Source: Dasypus novemcinctus (lineage: Eukaryota > Chordata > Mammalia > Cingulata > Dasypodidae). Taken from it: a DNA stretch of 64,000 bases. The position numbers and the translations under genes are program-made. Shown here piece by piece: positions 59,959 to 64,000 of this stretch. How positions within the stretch are numbered: the stretch's first letter is position 1; every line of letters begins with the position of its first letter. The notes beneath the pieces were generated by a model. That model was not told the DNA's origin. It did not search any database and saw only the letters and a program-made list of their open reading frames with translations. The stretch spans positions 33,648,770 to 33,712,769 of the forward strand of contig NC_080682.1 in NCBI RefSeq assembly GCF_030445035.2, in the 5' to 3' direction.

Positions 59959-60610
59959 TGTGACAGTTTGATATTATTTATGAGTTCCAGAAAAATATAT
60001 TGAGTATGTTTATAAACTGATCTGTTCCTCTGGACATGATATCCCTTTGATTATATTAAATTCAGAGTTTTCATTTTTACTTTATTAAATCAAGATTAGG
60101 GCTTTTATTTGACCATTTCATTAAGGTACACAGGATTGACTCCTCAACCCCTTAATGGGCTGATAAACAGACTCTAACACAGAAGGAGATACACAGAAAG
60201 GAAGAACACAAGGGAATTGAGATGGCTTCATAGACTTGGCAGAGGCCCCAGGAAGAGAGACAGGCCTGATAGTTTTCAGCTGAAGAGACTAGAGCTGGTG
60301 AGAAACCCTGAGAGACAAGACTTATGCCTACCTGCAGCTGAGATCAGAAAAAGCTGGGACCATGAAGTATTAAGAGGAAGAAGGAAGGCCAACCCTTGCA
60401 GACATCATCCAACATCTTCCTTCAACATGTGGCAAATGACTGGGTGGGAAAGTACCTCTTATGGCACCTTAAGTTGGACTCTTTAGGGCCTTGTGACTAT
60501 AAGCTTCTGCCCCAAATAAATACCCTTCATAAAACTCAGTAGATTTCTGATATTTTACATCAGTACTCTTTTGGGCTGACTAAAAGTAAAACAAAAACAA
60601 AAACAAAAAA
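59959..60610 (+). mobile_element. Solo MaLR-type LTR with A-rich 3' end
   Basis: Starts TGTGACAGTTTGATATTATT and carries 'gccccaaataaatacccttc' near 60510. Its end 'gggctgactaaaagtaaaac' departs from the family GACTAATACA and runs into AAAAC repeats (60583-60610). Flanked by 'agcat' (59954-59958) and 'aacat' (60611-60615), inside L1 ORF2. An 89-codon frame at 60217-60486 lies wholly in the LTR and is not taken as a gene. Confidence 0.75.
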
Positions 60611-62517
60611 AACATTATGGTAGAACTTCTTGTTCGAGCAGTTAGGCCAAAACAAAAAATAAATGCATCCAAGTTGAAAAGAAAGCAGTAAAACTTCCAC
60701 TATTTTCAGATTCTATGATCCTATATATAGAATGTCCTGAAAAAATATAAATCAAAGCCACTAGAGCTAATAAATTAGCTCAGCAAAGCATTTGGGTAGA
60801 GGATCAACATTCAAAAGTCAGTAGTGAGTCTACACATTTGGAATGAGCAGTCTGATGAAGAAATCAAGATGAAAAAATTCCATTTACACTATTAAGTAAA
60901 GTAGTCAAATATTAGGAATAAGGATGAAAAAGACATGTACATGAAAATCACACAATATTGTTAAAAGAAATCAAAGAAGATCGAAATAAATGGAAAGGCA
61001 TTCCATGTTATGCATAGGAAGACTAAATATCATTAAGCTGTCAATTCTATACAAATTGATTTTCAGATTCAATGTAATTCTAATAAAAATTCCAACAGGC
61101 TTTTTTTTTTTACAAAAATGGAAAAGTCAATTATCAAATTTATTTGGATTAAGAGGCCCTGAATAGCAATAACATCATGAAAATATGAACAAAGTTAGAC
61201 AACTCTCAGTTCCTGACTTTAAAGCATATTAAAAAGCCACAATGGTCAAAACTGCATGGTATTGGCACAAGGACATACATATTGATGAATGAAATGGAAT
61301 TGAAAGTTCAGAAGTAGGCCCAATCACCTATGACAAATTGATATTTGAAAAGGTTGACAGCTGTATCTATTCATATGTCTTTTCAATATATGGTGCTGGG
61401 AGTACGGGGTATCCATAAAACCACAAGAATGAAAGAGGACCTTTATCTCACACCTTATACCAAAAATTAATTCAAGTTGAATCAAATACATAAATATAAG
61501 ATCCAGGACCATAAATCTCCTAATATATAAAGTAAGGAAGCATCTAAAAGGCAATGGTTTCATAAACTTTACACCAAAAGTTCAAAAATGAAAGAAAAAA
61601 AACAGACATGTGATATCCTCAAAATTAAATTTTGAAAAAATTTGAAAATATTTCTTCAAAGGAGTTTATCAAAAAAGTGAAAAGGAGCCTTCTCAGTAGG
61701 AGAAAATATTTAGAAACCACATATCCAAAATGGATCTAATATTCAGCATATACAAAGAAATCTTACAATTGAACAATAAAAAGATTTTAAAAAATTTAAA
61801 AATGGGTAGAAAAATTGAACAGACATTTTTCCAAATAGGAAATACAAATAGCTAAAAAGCACATTGAAAAGTGCCTATTAGGAAAATGCTAATCAAAACC
61901 ACAATGGAATAATATTTCACATCTACCTAACTGGCAGCTATTAAAAAATAGAAAACTACATGTGTTGGAGAGACTGTAGAGAAATAGGAACTTTCATTCA
62001 TTGCTTGTGGATATGTAGAAAGATGCAGGTACTGTGGAAGATAGTTGGATGATTCCTCAGAAATCTAAGTATAGATTTGCTGTGAGAACTGGCAATCCTG
62101 CTTCTAGGTATATACTCAGAAGAATTGAAAGCAGGGGCATGTATAGATATATACACACCAATATTCATAACATCATTATTCACATTGCCAAAAAAAAAGC
62201 AGCAGCCCAAGTGTCCATCAACAGATGAATGTATAAACAAAATGTGGTATTAACATATGATGCAATATTATTTGGCTTTAAGAAAGAATGAATTACTGAT
62301 GCATGCAACAACATGGATGATCTTCAATGACCTTATGTTGAGTGAAATAAGCCAGGCAAAAATGGAAAAATATTGTATGATCTCATAAAGTATAAGAATA
62401 AGTAAAAGACTTATGGAGGTAAAGTTTGAAAGATAGGTTATCAGGAGATAGAATGGGAGTAAAGAATGGTGATCCAATGCTTACTTCATGCAGAATTTAT
62501 AATTAGGTTGATTGTAA

Positions 62518-62891
62518 TGTGCTTCAACCCAACTTGAAGGGCATGAATTGGGGCAGCTGGAATGCATCAAGACATGAGCTTTATTGGGACTTAAGAACAG
62601 GAGAGATGCCAGTCTCAAGATAGCACTCCACAAAGAAGCAAGAAAAGGAGGGAGAATATAAGAAGTCTCATGACAAAGATATCCTGTAGGGTTTGAGAAC
62701 AGAATTCCTGCAAAAGCTACATGAGGTGCACAAACGGGGTGTTTGGTGATGTTATCACAGGAAATATACAGCCTTATGAGGATTAAAGTTTGTAGGACCA
62801 TTTCCTTCAGGAAAGTCTGTTACTTTTTAACTAGTGAGTGGTGGCTATGTGTTTCAGGCTGTGTTTTATTGAAGGTCTCTGAGCTCCTACA
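62518..62891 (-). mobile_element. LTR-like insert in L1 3' UTR
   Basis: L1 3' UTR sequence breaks after 'aattaggttgattgtaa' and resumes at 'ggtttggaaatgtgagctga'. The insert reads TG...CA on the minus strand (TGTAGGAGCTC...TTGAAGCACA) and has AATAAAG (complement at 62580-62586) and CAATAAAAC signals. The flanking 5-mers do not match well, so the LTR call is tentative. Confidence 0.4.
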
Positions 62892-63180
62892 TACTGGTTT
62901 GGAAATGTGAGCTGATAGTGGCCCAGGGATATGAGTGCAATTCACAGTGCAGAAGTATGTGTGTCAACATGGTTCAAAGAGGAAGTTGTGATGATATATT
63001 TCATCGGAAGGTAAGCTAGAGTATATAATGGGGGATTGTATAACAGAGTGAATTCTGTGATTGCCAAAGATTGTGGCTTATGGTACAGATAGAATGTTCT
63101 TTTAAGATCTATAACAAGGGTACATTAGTATTACAGGATGTTGATGGGGGTGGTATATGGAAAAAAAGCAACAAAACTTA

Positions 63181-63349
63181 TTTCCGTGGGTTATAAAAGT
63201 ATCCTTGTTGCCATAGGTGTATTTTTCTGTATAAATAGAGGCCCACATGGTAGCTAACAAAATATTATACTTACCTCCTGGGAAAGTCATTCTATTTTCC
63301 CAAATAAAATTGCAGAAAACTCTGGAAGTTATAAGTTTTGCCTAATAAA
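63181..63349. other. Indistinct L1-flanking sequence
   Basis: May still be L1 3' UTR; no marker is clear. Confidence 0.35.
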
Positions 63350-64000
63350 AACAGGCAATAACAGGCCAATAAACCCCATCTTCAATCATAATGCTTGCAC
63401 TTATGAACCTTATTCCAACAATAATGAAATTAAGCCTAATTATAATTAATGCTAAAGAATTACCCCCTGAAGTCTTCTTGCTACTCAAATGTGGCCCCTC
63501 TGAAAGCCAAACTCTAAATAAAAATTCATCACCTTCTCACCCACCATGTGGGACATGACTCCCAGGCATAAGCCTCCCTTGTACCAAACATTAATTAGTG
63601 ATGTATTTGAAAAAAGCCATAAAATAGAGGTTTATATGGCTAAGAGATTTCAAATTGAATCAGGAGGTCATTCCCTAGGTTACACATACGCAGGTCTCAG
63701 GCCTATTTCATAATCTGTCATAGTAAACAAAACCTCAAACAAAAGTGCTCTTGAGAGTTCTAAGGATGTCTTGACACCACTGGCAAGCCACATGGCCTCA
63801 TGAAATCAACACCCCCTTGGCAGGTCTTATCTAGGAATATATGAAAATCTATTTTTCAATATAACAGAATTATACTCATTTATAATTCCCCTAATTGTGA
63901 TTCTCCTGATCCTTTTATTTGATCCTATAATTTTCAAGGTACCTGTCAAGTATATTTCTCAAATACTTAAATTTTCAGATTTTTCATGTGCTGGTTATGC
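63350..64000 (+). repeat. Probable xenarthran interspersed repeat
   Basis: 'catgtgggacatgactccca', 'ggctaagagatttcaaattg' and 'aatcaggaggtcattcc' match a motif series I remember from armadillo and sloth interspersed repeats. I cannot give a family name. The window ends before it does. Confidence 0.4.

Larger units (their letters stand above)
59702..63180 (+). mobile_element. 5'-truncated L1, plus strand, with two nested LTR-like inserts
   Basis: Starts in ORF2 ('ccacattaataaattg'), runs through 'gatgtccattgccaccactc' (59929), the reverse transcriptase downstream part and C-terminus (60720-61560), ORF2 end ('tgtgttggagagactgtaga', 61960) and 3' UTR ('ttatgttgagtgaaataagc', 62334; 'gagtatataatgggggattg', 63018). 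Interrupted by a MaLR LTR (59959-60610) and an LTR-like block (62518-62891). The 3' end is indistinct. Confidence 0.8.

Noticed and set aside
60217..60486. 89-codon open frame
   Set aside because: It lies entirely within a MaLR LTR and has no family resemblance.
1..64000. CRISPR array, bacterial operon or mobile defence system
   Set aside because: The sequence is mammalian; repeats are retrotransposons, not regularly spaced short repeats.

Overview
Vertebrate nuclear DNA, almost certainly from a xenarthran mammal of the armadillo type. The strongest clue is two copies of a tRNA-derived SINE with the DAS-SINE layout (6899-7318 and 16938-17358). Several shorter tRNA-like SINEs, a MaLR-type LTR family and L1 3' ends with a recurrent GTGATCTATGTATCTTT-type terminus agree with this. 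Species assignment rests on remembered repeat families, not on a search. I see no intact protein-coding gene, no functional tRNA or rRNA gene and no CpG island. The window is AT-rich intergenic sequence of olfactory-receptor-cluster character, heavily loaded with nested retrotransposons.

Layout. 1-5620: copy A of a three-copy segmental duplication, carrying a young L1 3' end and a solo LTR. 5620-19740: a transposon pile-up with tRNA-derived SINEs, a minus-strand L1 (about 6700-14376) split by a DAS-SINE and by a near full-length INTS13 (ASUN) processed pseudogene, then a complete MaLR element (LTR-internal-LTR, 14377-19035) that itself holds an NDUFC2 processed pseudogene and a second DAS-SINE. 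19740-25060: copy B. 25060-33600: mostly unique sequence with an old L1 piece, a diverged direct duplication (26.7-29.0 kb against 30.1-32.3 kb) and an L2. 34077-38569: SINE, HAL1-like and L1 fragments, and an L1 with a textbook twin-priming inversion. 40190-42741: an olfactory receptor pseudogene broken by frameshifts, stops and L1 insertions. 42780-47360: copy C. 47361-57915: a long plus-strand L1 with four or more later insertions, one of them an inverted L1 5' half. 59338-63180: LTRs and another nested plus-strand L1. 63350-64000: probable interspersed repeat.

Because copies A, B and C are paralogous, they act as pre-insertion sites for each other. The insertion points of the solo LTR at 4819-5262 and the L1 at 20247-20525 can be read directly, and that of the L1 starting at 47361 approximately. 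The olfactory receptor remnant lies immediately upstream of copy C. The equivalent place for copy B is filled by transposons, and for copy A it falls just left of the window.
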